Shown one piece after another: positions 17,383 to 26,590 of a stretch of 64,000 nucleotides of DNA. The stretch's first letter is position 1. Each line of letters begins with the position of its first letter. The notes under the pieces are model-generated. The model searched no databases. It was not told the origin of the DNA and saw nothing but the letters and a program-made list of their open reading frames with translations. A program made the position numbers and the translations under genes. The stretch spans positions 1 through 64,000 of the forward strand of contig CALWAL010000009.1 in the NCBI GenBank assembly GCA_944373145.1, in the 5' to 3' direction. This DNA comes from an uncultured Bacilli bacterium (GTDB lineage Bacteria; Bacillota_I; Bacilli_A; RF39; UBA660).

Positions 17383-18186
17383 ATGAGAATATTTAAATTT
17401 TTAATATTAATGTCTATACTTTTAATTTTTACATCATCTTGTGTGATAGTTAAAGAGAAGGTAGAAAGCGTTTCATTTGAACAAGTATTAAATAATTCAC
17501 TTAATATTGAAAGTTTTAATATTCAAGCTAATCTTAAAATGACAACATATAGTGCTGATAGTAAAATAGTGTCAAATATTATTTATGATGTTACAAAAGA
17601 TGAAAATCAAAATGTATATAGCATGGAGTATTTTGGGGCACTTGGTAATTATATTTACGAAGAAACATATCATATTTTAAATGATGATCTTTTAACCATA
17701 ATTACTGGATATAGCGATGATGATTATTGGTATTATGAAAGTTACGACACAGAAAAAGAAAAATTCAATAAAGCTTATGTTAACTTTTTTGATATTGATA
17801 ATATAACATATGTGGAAGTAAAGTCAGATATCGAAAATTATAAAAAATATAAAGTTGAACTTGATTATGAAAAAATGACTTTTAATGATGATTTTGCCGG
17901 AAAACACCAAATTTTAGAAAAAATAAAAGAAAAAAATATTCCGCTTTTCTATTATGTGAAAGATGATTATGTTAGAATTATAAAAGCTGATTTGCAAGAT
18001 ACAATGAATGATTATTTAGAAAAATATGATATTGAATTTCTCGAAGGTATGAGTATTGATAAAAGTGAGTGCGAATTAACTATTAATGTTTTAAGAATTA
18101 ATCAAGTAGAAAAATTAGAGCTTCCATCAGAAATAGAGCAAATAGTGGCAGATGAGTTGCAAGATTACAGGCCTTCATCTGTATAA
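17383..18186 (+). CDS. Putative lipoprotein, first of three
   Basis: The 267-residue protein has a signal peptide ending in the lipobox FTSSC (Cys at about 19), then an acidic, beta-rich domain. It resembles the next two genes in overall plan: lipobox, a helix near residues 35-55, then a run of beta strands containing DDYWYYESYD here and DGVWYYSEEP or DDYYIYTNDN in the others. Such tandem acidic lipoproteins resemble LppX/LprG-type or DUF6612-type sheets, but I cannot assign a family. The start at 17383 follows GGGAG and gives a normal signal peptide. Confidence 0.65.
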   Translation: MRIFKFLILMSILLIFTSSCVIVKEKVESVSFEQVLNNSLNIESFNIQANLKMTTYSADSKIVSNIIYDVTKDENQNVYSMEYFGALGNYIYEETYHILNDDLLTIITGYSDDDYWYYESYDTEKEKFNKAYVNFFDIDNITYVEVKSDIENYKKYKVELDYEKMTFNDDFAGKHQILEKIKEKNIPLFYYVKDDYVRIIKADLQDTMNDYLEKYDIEFLEGMSIDKSECELTINVLRINQVEKLELPSEIEQIVADELQDYRPSSV

Positions 18187-18200
18187 TAAAAAGGAGTGAT

Positions 18201-19046
18201 ATGATGAAAAAAATTACGAAATATTTAAGTTTATTATTAATTTTAATTTTAGTGACAACTGCATGTGGTAAAAAAGAAGAAAATATTCAAAGTGAACAAA
18301 GCAAACTAGAGGAGCCAGGGACTGTTGATGATTTTAAAACTGCTTATATAAATTTTAGGACGGTTGAAAGTTATGCTATGGATATAAATTTCGATATTGA
18401 TATGTTAATGGATGGGAGTACTATTGCCATGGATATGAATATGGCGTCTGAGATTGATAAAAATACAAACATTCATTCAGTGATGAATATATCGGTGATG
18501 GGGATGAGTGAAGAACAAGAATTTTATCAAATTAATAAAGAAGGAAAAATTATTAGTTATACAAATATTGATGGTGTTTGGTATTATTCAGAAGAGCCAA
18601 TTACTATCAAAGATAACTTATCTGATGAAGAATTAAATGAAATGATAAATGAATTAGACGTTAAACCTGTTGAATCAGATAAAGAAGGATATCAAAAATA
18701 TGTTGTTGGTTTTAGTAAAGAAATGTTAGAACAAATTATGGAAAAAATGCCAGAAGAATCAATGAACGAAAATGAGGAGGCTTTATTCGATTCATCTATT
18801 TATGGTGATTTTGAATTTGTATTTTATATTAAGGATAATCAAATTTCAATAATAGAGTTAGATTTATCTAATATAATGGATTCAGTAATAGGTGAAGATA
18901 CTGAAATTGATGCTCAGATGGGGGTTGTAATGACTATTGAGCTTAAAAACTATAATAAGATTTCAGAAATTGTAGTGCCTGATGAAATTATAAAAAATGC
19001 TTTACCTACAGATAATTTAACTTATGATGGTACAGAACAACTATAA
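18201..19046 (+). CDS. Putative lipoprotein, second of three
   Basis: The 281-residue protein has the signal sequence MMKKITKYLSLLLILILVTT with the lipobox cysteine immediately after it, then an acidic Met-rich domain. Segments such as AMDINFDIDMLMDGSTIAM and the closing VPDEIIKNAL match the third lipoprotein (VLVAMDGYSIDM, VPKDVYDNA). They are therefore probable paralogues, and the domain likely forms a beta-sheet cradle. It is 14 bases after the first lipoprotein gene. Either of two adjacent ATGs could be the start. A hairpin at 19045-19070 follows. Confidence 0.7.
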   Translation: MMKKITKYLSLLLILILVTTACGKKEENIQSEQSKLEEPGTVDDFKTAYINFRTVESYAMDINFDIDMLMDGSTIAMDMNMASEIDKNTNIHSVMNISVMGMSEEQEFYQINKEGKIISYTNIDGVWYYSEEPITIKDNLSDEELNEMINELDVKPVESDKEGYQKYVVGFSKEMLEQIMEKMPEESMNENEEALFDSSIYGDFEFVFYIKDNQISIIELDLSNIMDSVIGEDTEIDAQMGVVMTIELKNYNKISEIVVPDEIIKNALPTDNLTYDGTEQL

Positions 19047-19072
19047 AAGAAATTATAAAATTTCTTTTTTTG
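19045..19072 (+). terminator. Terminator after second lipoprotein
   Basis: AAAAGAAAT pairs with ATTTCTTTT, followed by more T. Confidence 0.75.
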
Positions 19073-19126
19073 TTTAATAATTTTGTTTAATAATAAAATA
19101 TGTTATAATATGTTTGGAGGTAAGAT

Positions 19127-19852
19127 ATGAAAAGAATAAAATACTTAATTGTATTATCAATAATGATTTTATTAACTGGATGCGGTGCTAATGATGGTAG
19201 TAAAATATTAGAAGATGCATTAACTAATATGCAAAATGTTAATAGTGGTATTATGGAAGTAGACGTTCTAGTTGCCATGGATGGCTATTCAATTGATATG
19301 CGAATAACTAATGCTTTTACGGAACGTGGTGATGCTCATAGTTCTTTAACAGCATCAGTTTTAGGAATTGATGTTAAAAGTGAGTCTTATACCATCTTAG
19401 ATGGTGACGATTATTATATATATACAAATGATAATGATGAAGGATGGACTTATGAAATTATTCCAGTAAATGAATATGTAAATGATGAAATGTCAGTTGG
19501 AATGGTGAGTGGGTTTGCTGATAATTACAAGTCAGTTACAAAGGTAAAATCTGATCGTAAAGGGGAAACAAAATTAGAAGTAGTTGTTGATAAGGATGCT
19601 ATCATGAATGCTTTAGTATTTGCTCAAGATTTAGGTGAAGAGGCCGATTTTGAATTAGCAGATGATTTTGTCATGAATGTTTATATTAAAGATGGATATA
19701 TTACGTGTATATCTATGAATTTTACTGATATTTTGAATATTGAGGAGTCTTCTATAAGTACGTACACGATGAATTTTAATATTTCCGAACATAATAATGT
19801 TGCAGAAATTGCTGTTCCAAAAGATGTTTATGATAATGCTAAACAAATATAG
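19127..19852 (+). CDS. Putative lipoprotein, third of three
   Basis: The 241-residue protein has a short signal peptide with lipobox LLTGC (Cys about residue 22). Its domain resembles that of the second lipoprotein in order and motifs: VDVLVAMDGYSIDMRI, then the TILDGDDYYIY strand, and the closing EIAVPKDVYDNAKQI. It has its own ribosome site (GGAGG) and is flanked by terminators, so it may be separately expressed although it lies in the same tandem set. Function unknown; it is anchored to the outer face of the membrane. Confidence 0.7.
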   Translation: MKRIKYLIVLSIMILLTGCGANDGSKILEDALTNMQNVNSGIMEVDVLVAMDGYSIDMRITNAFTERGDAHSSLTASVLGIDVKSESYTILDGDDYYIYTNDNDEGWTYEIIPVNEYVNDEMSVGMVSGFADNYKSVTKVKSDRKGETKLEVVVDKDAIMNALVFAQDLGEEADFELADDFVMNVYIKDGYITCISMNFTDILNIEESSISTYTMNFNISEHNNVAEIAVPKDVYDNAKQI

Positions 19853-19872
19853 GCCTAATGGCCTTTTTTATT
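19849..19872 (+). terminator. Terminator after third lipoprotein
   Basis: AGGCC, TAAT loop, GGCCT, then six T. Confidence 0.85.
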
Positions 19873-19880
19873 ATATTTTG

Positions 19881-19908
19881 GTACATTTTTTTTGTTTATG
19901 CATACAAT
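19881..19908 (+). promoter_or_regulatory. Sigma-E-like promoter of cotE
   Basis: CATACAAT at 19901-19908 is an exact match to the sigma-E -10 consensus. GTACATT at 19881-19887 is a reasonable -35 with 13 bases between them. Early mother-cell expression is expected for cotE. Confidence 0.65.
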
Positions 19909-19926
19909 TAATTGAGGAGTGGTGGT

Positions 19927-20460
19927 ATGGCATCCTATAAAGAAATTGTTACTAAAGCTGTTATTGGCAAAGGCAAGAAGAACTTTAAAAACCAATATGA
20001 CATAGATATTGAAGAACAAGCAACTACAGTTTTAGGCTGTTGGGTTATTAACCATAAATTCTCTGGATATAAAGAAGGAGAAAAGGTCGGGGTTAGTGGT
20101 TCTTTTGACATTAACATTTGGTATTCATATGATAATGATACTAAAACAAAAGTAGTAACTAAGAATATTGAATATCGTGATACCTTTAATGTACGTCTTC
20201 GAAGTAGTGCAGATTTAAGTGATGAAACTGATATTATTGTTAGAAGTTTATCACAACCTAACTGTTCTGATGTTGAGATAAATAACAATAAAATACATTT
20301 TACTATTGACAAAGAACTAGGAGTCGAAATTGTTGGAGAGACAAAGGTTAAAATTGCAATTGAAGACGATGAAGAACCTTGGGATATTATTGATGATGAA
20401 GTGACAGATGAAGTTTTAGATAATATTGAAACAGAAGTCAATGAAAATTATTTAAATTAA
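19927..20460 (+). CDS. cotE: Outer spore coat morphogenetic protein CotE
   Basis: The 177-residue protein matches CotE closely in its N-terminal two thirds: YKEIVTKAVIGKGKKN, then TTVLGCWVINHKFSGYK, then SGSFDINIWYSYDNDTKT. The C-terminal tail is very acidic (DDEEPWDIIDDEV...), as in Bacillus. CotE assembles the outer coat around the forespore. The start is the ATG after GAGGAGTGG. In Bacillus the gene lies near miaB as well (miaB-ymcA-cotE order). Here three lipoprotein genes separate them, so part of that neighbourhood is kept. Confidence 0.92.
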   Translation: MASYKEIVTKAVIGKGKKNFKNQYDIDIEEQATTVLGCWVINHKFSGYKEGEKVGVSGSFDINIWYSYDNDTKTKVVTKNIEYRDTFNVRLRSSADLSDETDIIVRSLSQPNCSDVEINNNKIHFTIDKELGVEIVGETKVKIAIEDDEEPWDIIDDEVTDEVLDNIETEVNENYLN

Positions 20461-20480
20461 AAAGTCTACGGACTTTTTTT
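20459..20480 (+). terminator. cotE terminator
   Basis: AAAGTC, TACG tetraloop, GACTTT, then T. Confidence 0.85.
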
Positions 20481-20513
20481 ATTTGAAAAAATAAATATGT
20501 TAACCCAAAATGG

Positions 20514-20542
20514 TTGACACTTAAATTCATTTGTGATATATT
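20514..20542 (+). promoter_or_regulatory. rpsP promoter
   Basis: TTGACA (20514-20519) and TATATT (20537-20542) are spaced by 17 bases. Confidence 0.75.
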
Positions 20543-20567
20543 TATCAACAGAACGGAGGTATTAGAC

Positions 20568-20849
20568 ATGGCAGTTAAATTAAGATTAAAGAGAATGGGT
20601 TCTAAGAAAAAACCTTTTTATCGTATTGTTGCAGCTGATTCTCGTAGTCCAAGAGATGGTAGATTCATTGAAGAAGTTGGATATTATAATCCAGTTCAAA
20701 CTCCAGCAGTTGTAAAAATCGACGAAGATAAAGCTTTAACTTGGTTACATAATGGAGCTATTCCAACCGATACTGTAAGAGATTTATTCAGTAAAGAGGG
20801 AATTATGAAAAAGTTCCATGAATCAAGAATGAAGAAAGAAGATAAATAA
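20568..20849 (+). CDS. rpsP: 30S ribosomal protein S16
   Basis: The 93-residue protein begins [20 protein letters not shown], then [22 protein letters not shown], the unmistakable S16 signature. The ATG at 20568 follows ACGGAGGT; the frame is open further upstream, but that part lies within the promoter. The stop codon overlaps the start of khpA by one base, as in the conserved rpsP-khpA arrangement of Bacilli. Confidence 0.97.
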   Translation: MAVKLRLKRMGSKKKPFYRIVAADSRSPRDGRFIEEVGYYNPVQTPAVVKIDEDKALTWLHNGAIPTDTVRDLFSKEGIMKKFHESRMKKEDK

Positions 20850-21091
20850 TGAATTTAGTTGAATTAACAGAATATTTAGTTAATACGTTGGTTACAAAGC
20901 CTGCTACTGTTACGTTAGGTGAAGAAAATGATGATGTTTTTATAATTGAAGTAAGAGTTGCAGAGGACGAAATTGGTGCGGTAATTGGTCGTGGTGGTAA
21001 GATAGCTAATTCTATTCGTACTATTGTACAAGCCGCAGCATATGTAAATAATCAAGGTAAAGTAAAAATTAATATTGATATTCAAAAGTAG
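20849..21091 (+). CDS. khpA: KH-domain RNA-binding protein KhpA
   Basis: An 80-residue single KH domain with the GXXG loop in VIGRGGK (about residues 45-51). KhpA (YlqC) partners with KhpB/EloR in Gram-positive bacteria and affects cell elongation and small-RNA biology. It is translationally coupled to rpsP. A hairpin (AAAAGTAGT/ACTACTTTT) overlapping the stop codon ends the two-gene transcript. Confidence 0.9.
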   Translation: MNLVELTEYLVNTLVTKPATVTLGEENDDVFIIEVRVAEDEIGAVIGRGGKIANSIRTIVQAAAYVNNQGKVKINIDIQK

Positions 21092-21107
21092 TCAAACTAC
21101 TTTTTTA
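21083..21107 (+). terminator. rpsP-khpA terminator
   Basis: AAAAGTAGT, CAA, ACTACTTTT, then T-rich sequence. Confidence 0.85.
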
Positions 21108-21174
21108 TTTTGCTTGCAGTTGTTTCTATTTTATACTATAATATTCATAGTATTATATACATAATGGAGGTAAT

Positions 21175-21909
21175 ATGGATTATTCTAATTTAAAAGTACC
21201 AACTCATGTAGCTATCATTTTAGATGGTAATGGCCGTTGGGCTCAAGAACGTGGCCTTTCACGTAGTCAAGGACATGAAGCGGGCTTTGAAAATTTAAAA
21301 AATTTGAGTCAATATATATTTGATAAAGGAATAAAGGTATTAAGCGTATATGCTTTTTCAACAGAAAATTTTAAAAGAAGTAAAGAAGAAGTTGACTTTT
21401 TAATGAATTTATTCGTTTTAAAGTTTGAGAGTTATCGTAAATTGATGAATAAAAAAGGAATAAAGATTGTTTTTTCTGGGGAGAGAAGAGAACCATTACC
21501 TCAGCGTGTTATTGATTTAATTGAAAAAATTGAAGAAAATACTAAAAATAATCAAAAAGGTATTATTAATATTTGTATAAATTATGGTGGACATAGTGAA
21601 ATTGTCAACGCTACTAAAAAAATTTGTAAATTAGTAATGGAAAATAAATTATCAATTGATGAAATTAACGAAGAGAATTTTAATCATTATTTATTTAACG
21701 ATTTACCACCGGTTGATTTACTAATTAGAACAAGCGGAGAAATCCGTATTAGCAATTTTATGTTATATCAACTTAGTTATGCGGAAATGTATTTTCCTAA
21801 GACATATTTTCCGGCATTTGATAGTGATGAATTTGATAAAGCTATTGTTGAATATACAAAAAGAGATCGTAGGTTTGGAGGTATAAATTATGAAAACAAG
21901 GATAATTAG
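21175..21909 (+). CDS. uppS: Isoprenyl (undecaprenyl) diphosphate synthase
   Basis: The 244-residue cis-prenyltransferase has the catalytic Asp in HVAIILDGNGRWAQ (about residue 17), the YAFSTENFKR segment, and the substrate-binding RTSGEIRISNFMLYQLSYAE near the end. It makes the C55 carrier precursor for cell-wall synthesis. It overlaps cdsA by 20 bases, in the order uppS-cdsA-rseP that is conserved in bacteria. Ribosome site GGAGGT. Confidence 0.95.
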   Translation: MDYSNLKVPTHVAIILDGNGRWAQERGLSRSQGHEAGFENLKNLSQYIFDKGIKVLSVYAFSTENFKRSKEEVDFLMNLFVLKFESYRKLMNKKGIKIVFSGERREPLPQRVIDLIEKIEENTKNNQKGIINICINYGGHSEIVNATKKICKLVMENKLSIDEINEENFNHYLFNDLPPVDLLIRTSGEIRISNFMLYQLSYAEMYFPKTYFPAFDSDEFDKAIVEYTKRDRRFGGINYENKDN

Positions 21910-22690
21910 TGCATTAGTATTATTATTAATTGCAATTCCAATTTATTTACAAGGTGGAATACTTTTTATTGGTGCTATTACTATAGTGGCATTAGCAGGC
22001 TTAAAAGAGTTTATGGATATTAAAGAAACTAAAAAAAGACTACCAATTTTTATTAAATTGTTGGGGTTCCTTTTTATGACAATAATAATGTTGTCAACAG
22101 AGCTAGCACTAGATAATAAACTAGTGGTTGATTATCGTATTATAACAGGCCTTTGCTTGGCGATGTTATTACCACTGGTTCTATATCACAATAGAGATGT
22201 GTATAGTATTAACGATGCTTGTTATATGTTTACAGGAGTTTTGTTTTTAGGAATTGCTATGTCCTTTTTTAAAACTTATTACGATATGAATCCTAATTTA
22301 TTATTATATTTAATATTGATTACAGCAGTAACCGATTCCTACGCCTTATTTACAGGAATGTTAATTGGTAAAACAAAGCTGTTAGAGGATGTTTCACCAA
22401 AGAAAACTTGGGAAGGATTTATTGGTGGCGCTTTAGTTGGAACTTTTGTTAGTGTTGTTTTTTACATGACAATTATAGATTCAAACGCTTTATTATATGG
22501 GATTGTTGCTTTGACATTGTTTTTAAGTATTATTGGCCAATTAGGAGATTTATTTTTTTCAGCTATTAAAAGATATTATGGCAAAAAAGATTTTTCTAAT
22601 TTAATGCCAGGTCATGGTGGCGTATTAGATCGTTTAGACAGTATTATCTTTGTTATGTTGGCTTACAGCATGTTCATTACGTTATTATAG
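21890..22690 (+). CDS. cdsA: Phosphatidate cytidylyltransferase
   Basis: The 266-residue multi-spanning membrane protein ends with the CdsA signature: SAIKRYYGKKDFSNLMPG, then HGGVLDRLDS. SPKKTWEGFIGG lies in the preceding loop. It makes CDP-diacylglycerol, the branch point of phospholipid synthesis. It starts inside uppS and is followed by rseP after 12 bases. Confidence 0.94.
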   Translation: MKTRIISALVLLLIAIPIYLQGGILFIGAITIVALAGLKEFMDIKETKKRLPIFIKLLGFLFMTIIMLSTELALDNKLVVDYRIITGLCLAMLLPLVLYHNRDVYSINDACYMFTGVLFLGIAMSFFKTYYDMNPNLLLYLILITAVTDSYALFTGMLIGKTKLLEDVSPKKTWEGFIGGALVGTFVSVVFYMTIIDSNALLYGIVALTLFLSIIGQLGDLFFSAIKRYYGKKDFSNLMPGHGGVLDRLDSIIFVMLAYSMFITLL

Positions 22691-22702
22691 GAGGAGAACA
22701 TA

Positions 22703-24031
22703 ATGATTTTAACATTAATATATTTTATATTTATTTTGGGAATAGTTGTTTTTATACATGAATTAGGTCATTTCCTTTTTGCGAAAAAAGCAGGTGTATA
22801 TGTTTATGAGTTTAGCATTGGTATGGGACCAAGAATATTTAAATTCAAACGTAAGAAAAAAATTAAAGATAAAAATGGTAAGGTAACTTTTGTTGACGAT
22901 GAAACTGATTATTGTATACGTTTGTTTCCAATTGGTGGCTTTGTTCAAATGGCTGGTGAAGAAATTGAAGTAGATGAGAATATTCCTAAGGATAAACGGT
23001 TGCAATCAAAACGCTGGGGTCAACGCTTTATGGTTATGGTAGCAGGCGTTATGAATAATTTCATTTTAGCTTTTATTATTATTTTAATTATTGGTTGGAC
23101 AAATACGATTAGTTTAAATTCTGTATATGTTGCAGATAGTTTAGTACCTGATTTGTATGATGGTGAAAAGATTATTGCAGTTAACGGTCATAAAGTAAAT
23201 AGTTATGACATGTTGTCTTTAGAATTAATTGTAGCTAGTAAAGATAACTTTAAAATTACGGTAGAAAATGCTGATGGTAATCGACATGATGTTGTTATTG
23301 AACCTATTTCTTTAGGCGAAAACAATTTAATTTATGGCCGCGATTATGGTTTTACTTTAGGTAGTAAAGTTGTCGGTGATAAATTAATGTTAATTGTTAA
23401 AGAATCTGAGATAGATAATTTACAAGAAAATGAAATCATTGTGTCTGTTAATGGAGTTGAAATTGAAAGTCATATGCAACTTTTAGATTTGATTAAAAAT
23501 GAAGAGGATTGTTTTCTTTTAACTACGAAAGACCAAAAAGGCGATTTGAAGGAAACTGTGATTGAAATATCAAAAAATGATGATGATAATTTAGCGGGAT
23601 ATTCTTATGGTTTTTCAATTACCGGCACAGAAGAAAAGGGATTTTTAGCAGGTATCAAATATGCTTGTGGTAAGTTTGTTAGTACGTTACAACAAATGGT
23701 TAAAACGGTGTGGTATTTAATTACTGGTGATTTAAGTCTTAGTGCATTATCTGGACCAGTCGGTATATTTAAAGTAGTTGATACGGCCAAAAATCAAGGC
23801 TTTATGAATATTTTGTCACTATTAGCACTTTTAAATATTAATGTTGCTTTTATTAATATTTTGCCTTTACCGGCTTTTGACGGTGGACATGCTTTATTCT
23901 TAATTATTGAAAAAATTAAAGGGCGTCCATTAGATCCTAAGATAGAAAATACTATTCATAACATTTTCTTTATTTTGTTAATGATTTTAATGCTTTATAT
24001 TACATTTAATGATATTGTGCGCATATTTTAA
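22703..24031 (+). CDS. rseP: Site-2 intramembrane metalloprotease RseP/RasP
   Basis: The 442-residue membrane protease has the zinc motif HELGH (His19, Glu20, His23) in the first membrane segment and the third ligand in the NILPLPAFDGGH segment near residue 393. Two PDZ-like regions lie between (about 120-200 and 215-290), the first somewhat degenerate. The Bacilli enzyme cleaves anti-sigma factors and leftover signal peptides. It follows cdsA in the conserved order, and the ABC exporter genes continue the operon after 15 bases. Confidence 0.93.
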   Translation: MILTLIYFIFILGIVVFIHELGHFLFAKKAGVYVYEFSIGMGPRIFKFKRKKKIKDKNGKVTFVDDETDYCIRLFPIGGFVQMAGEEIEVDENIPKDKRLQSKRWGQRFMVMVAGVMNNFILAFIIILIIGWTNTISLNSVYVADSLVPDLYDGEKIIAVNGHKVNSYDMLSLELIVASKDNFKITVENADGNRHDVVIEPISLGENNLIYGRDYGFTLGSKVVGDKLMLIVKESEIDNLQENEIIVSVNGVEIESHMQLLDLIKNEEDCFLLTTKDQKGDLKETVIEISKNDDDNLAGYSYGFSITGTEEKGFLAGIKYACGKFVSTLQQMVKTVWYLITGDLSLSALSGPVGIFKVVDTAKNQGFMNILSLLALLNINVAFINILPLPAFDGGHALFLIIEKIKGRPLDPKIENTIHNIFFILLMILMLYITFNDIVRIF

Positions 24032-24046
24032 TTTAAAGGTGATTGT

Positions 24047-24946
24047 ATGTTAAAGGTAGAAAATATTACAAAGTATTATGGTGATTTTAAAGCTGTTGAT
24101 AATTTATCATTTGAAGTTAAACCTGGTGAGATTTTTGCACTTTTAGGTGTTAATGGTGCTGGTAAAACAACAACATTCCGCATGATTATGGGGCTTTTAG
24201 AGTGCAATAAAGGAAGTATTACTCTAGATGGTAAACCAATTGATTATTCTGTAACAGATGATATCGGATTTTTAACAGAAGAACGAAGTTTATTAACAAA
24301 ATTAACGGTTAAAGATCAAGCTCTTTATTATGGGACATTAAAAGGAATGAATAAAAAAGAAATTTTAAAACGTTTAGATGAATTATTAGAGCGTTTTGAA
24401 GTTAGTGAATATAAGAATCGTAAGATTAAAGAATTATCAAAAGGTAATCAGCAAAAGATTCAATTTATTATGGCAATTATTAATAAACCTAGATTACTTA
24501 TTTTAGATGAGCCATTTTCAGGGTTAGATCCATTTAATGTTGAACTGTTTAAAAAAGAAATATTGGAACTATCAAAAAGCGGTAGTATGATAATTTTTTC
24601 TTCTCATAGAATGGAGCATGTTGAATTATTTTGTAAAAAAATTGTTATTCTTTTAAAAGGTCAAGCGGTTATTGAGGGATATATTAAAGATATCAAAAGG
24701 GATTATCGAAAGATGAATATTTTTATTAAGGGTGATGTTGATCAAGATGAATTACTTCGCATTGGCGGTGTTTTAGATGTCATTGAAAAATCTGATGAAT
24801 ATGAGGTTAAAATTGAATCTGAACAGGTTATTGAATATGTTTTTGATTATATTAAGACTAAAAAAAATATAACTAAATTTATGGTTGAAGAAGCATCACT
24901 TAATGAAATATTTGTATCAAAGGTAGGTGAAGCATATGAAAAATAA
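24047..24946 (+). CDS. ABC transporter ATPase, NatA type
   Basis: The 299-residue ATPase has Walker A GVNGAGKTT (34-42), the signature LSKGNQQK, Walker B RLLILDEPFSGLDP, and the switch His in FSSHRMEH. After the ATPase domain, the last 85 residues form a DUF4162-like accessory domain typical of NatA/YhaQ-type exporters. Its C terminus overlaps the start of the permease gene by 11 bases. Substrate unknown; the family includes sodium exporters and lantibiotic- or signal-type exporters. Confidence 0.88.
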   Translation: MLKVENITKYYGDFKAVDNLSFEVKPGEIFALLGVNGAGKTTTFRMIMGLLECNKGSITLDGKPIDYSVTDDIGFLTEERSLLTKLTVKDQALYYGTLKGMNKKEILKRLDELLERFEVSEYKNRKIKELSKGNQQKIQFIMAIINKPRLLILDEPFSGLDPFNVELFKKEILELSKSGSMIIFSSHRMEHVELFCKKIVILLKGQAVIEGYIKDIKRDYRKMNIFIKGDVDQDELLRIGGVLDVIEKSDEYEVKIESEQVIEYVFDYIKTKKNITKFMVEEASLNEIFVSKVGEAYEK

Positions 24947-26246
24947 GCTTAAATACCTAATTGGTATCAGTTTATCAAGAAAAATAAAAACAAAATGGTT
25001 TGTTGGTGCTCAAGTTGCTTTTTTAATATTATTAATTGGTATTATAAATATTGATATTATTATTAGTGCGGTTGGCGGAGATTTTTCAGGTAAGACGAAT
25101 ATATATATTGTTGATGATACTAATTTAGTTCAATCATCCTTATCACAAGTTATTGATATGAATATCAATTTATTGTCTGATAAAGAAGAAAACAAATATA
25201 ATTATATTGTAGATAAAAATTTACAAACAGCTAAAGAGAAAATTAATGAAGATGGCGGTATTATTATTTATATTAAAGATTCTAAAGATAATATTATTGA
25301 GGCTGATATTATTTCAAAAAAAGCACTTAGTACATATGATTTTAGTATTCTTAGCACTTCGATAAATTCAGTTAAGATGTCTTTAGCTGTTAACGAATTA
25401 GGTTTAACAGATGATGAATTGAATAAGATAAGTTCGGAAGTTAAGATTACTTCTCTAACACTTGATGAAGATTCTACCTATAGTACAGAAGATGGAACTG
25501 ATATGTTGATGAATTCTATATTCCCAATTATTATTTTACCGCTTTTTATGCTATCACTTTATTTAGTTCAAATGATAGGCGCTGAAGTAAATGATGAAAA
25601 ATCAACCAAAGCTATGGAAGTTATAATTTCAAATGTTTCACCAAAAGTTCATTTTTTTGCAAAAGTTGTGGCTGGAAATATTTTTGTTATTGGGCAGTCT
25701 TTATTATTAGCAATCTATGTTGCTTTGGGGCTTTTAATTAGAAATATATTTGGCAGTGGTTCAACTTCTTTGTCTAGCTTGATGTCATCAATTACCGAAA
25801 TTATTAGTAAAAGCTCATTGCAAGATAAATTAATTTATTTAATACCGTTAATGATTGTATTAATTATTTTAACCTTTTTAGCATATTCTTTAGTAGCTGG
25901 CATTTTATCATCAATGACAACTAATACTGAAGATTTTCAACAAGTTCAAGTTCCGATTGTTATGGTATCTGTTATTGGTTATTATTTAGCACTTACTGCT
26001 GGTATGTTTGAAGGTTCAATTATTGTAAAGATTCTTTCATATGTACCATTTATTTCAGCCAGTCTAAGCCCTTCTTTGCTTGTTTTAGGACAAATTGGTG
26101 TTATAGATGTTTTAATGTCAATCATCATTTTATTAGTAACTAATTATATATTAATTAAATATGGACTTAAGATATACAAAGTGGGAATATTAAATTATTC
26201 ATCTAGTGAGTTATGGAAAAAAATGCTTAAGGCATTAAAAGAATAG
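24936..26246 (+). CDS. ABC-2 type permease, NatB type
   Basis: The 436-residue protein has an N-terminal membrane segment (about 20-38), a long extracellular loop of about 150 residues, and five or six more membrane segments in the second half. This is the ABC2_membrane_3 layout. YLVQMIGAEVNDEKSTKAMEVII is the conserved post-helix motif of the NatB/YhaP group. The ATG at 24936 follows AGGTGAAG and overlaps the ATPase gene. Together they form a two-component exporter; co-transcription with rseP and cdsA suggests an envelope function. Confidence 0.87.
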   Translation: MKNKLKYLIGISLSRKIKTKWFVGAQVAFLILLIGIINIDIIISAVGGDFSGKTNIYIVDDTNLVQSSLSQVIDMNINLLSDKEENKYNYIVDKNLQTAKEKINEDGGIIIYIKDSKDNIIEADIISKKALSTYDFSILSTSINSVKMSLAVNELGLTDDELNKISSEVKITSLTLDEDSTYSTEDGTDMLMNSIFPIIILPLFMLSLYLVQMIGAEVNDEKSTKAMEVIISNVSPKVHFFAKVVAGNIFVIGQSLLLAIYVALGLLIRNIFGSGSTSLSSLMSSITEIISKSSLQDKLIYLIPLMIVLIILTFLAYSLVAGILSSMTTNTEDFQQVQVPIVMVSVIGYYLALTAGMFEGSIIVKILSYVPFISASLSPSLLVLGQIGVIDVLMSIIILLVTNYILIKYGLKIYKVGILNYSSSELWKKMLKALKE

Positions 26247-26251
26247 TTAGG

Positions 26252-26530
26252 ATGATTCATATCGATTTAAATACAATAAAAAAGCATATCCAAGCTGGAG
26301 CCTTATTAGTCGATGTTAGGACTCCTAAAGAATATGCTTTGAAGCATATTGAAGGGGCAATTAATATTGAATATGATCATATTTTGTCGGGGATTAAAAG
26401 CTATGCTTTAGATAAACGGCGAGAAATAATTTTATACTGCTCTAATGGTACTAGAAGTAGAATTGCTCTAAGTTTATTGCAAAATTTTGGATATACAAAT
26501 GTTGTGAATCTCGATGAAGATAACTTGTAA
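26252..26530 (+). CDS. Rhodanese-domain protein
   Basis: A 92-residue single rhodanese domain with the substrate entry motif DVRTPKEY and the active-site loop CSNGTRS (Cys63), ending in FGYTNVVNLDEDN. It can carry sulfane sulfur. It lies five bases after the permease and closes the operon. The weak ribosome site suggests translational coupling. Confidence 0.85.
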   Translation: MIHIDLNTIKKHIQAGALLVDVRTPKEYALKHIEGAINIEYDHILSGIKSYALDKRREIILYCSNGTRSRIALSLLQNFGYTNVVNLDEDNL

Positions 26531-26570
26531 AACTATAAAGAAAAATAAAAATCTTTATGGTTTTTTTGAT
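26531..26570 (+). terminator. Terminator after the uppS operon
   Basis: AACTATAAAGA pairs with TCTTTATGGTT through one G-U pair, followed by T. The TATAAT of the addB promoter follows directly at 26570-26575. Confidence 0.7.
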
Positions 26571-26590
26571 ATAATATTGTTGGTGATATC

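Noticed and set aside
19935..20441. Long minus-strand frame opposite cotE
   Set aside because: It is a shadow of the cotE gene with no ribosome site or recognisable protein features.
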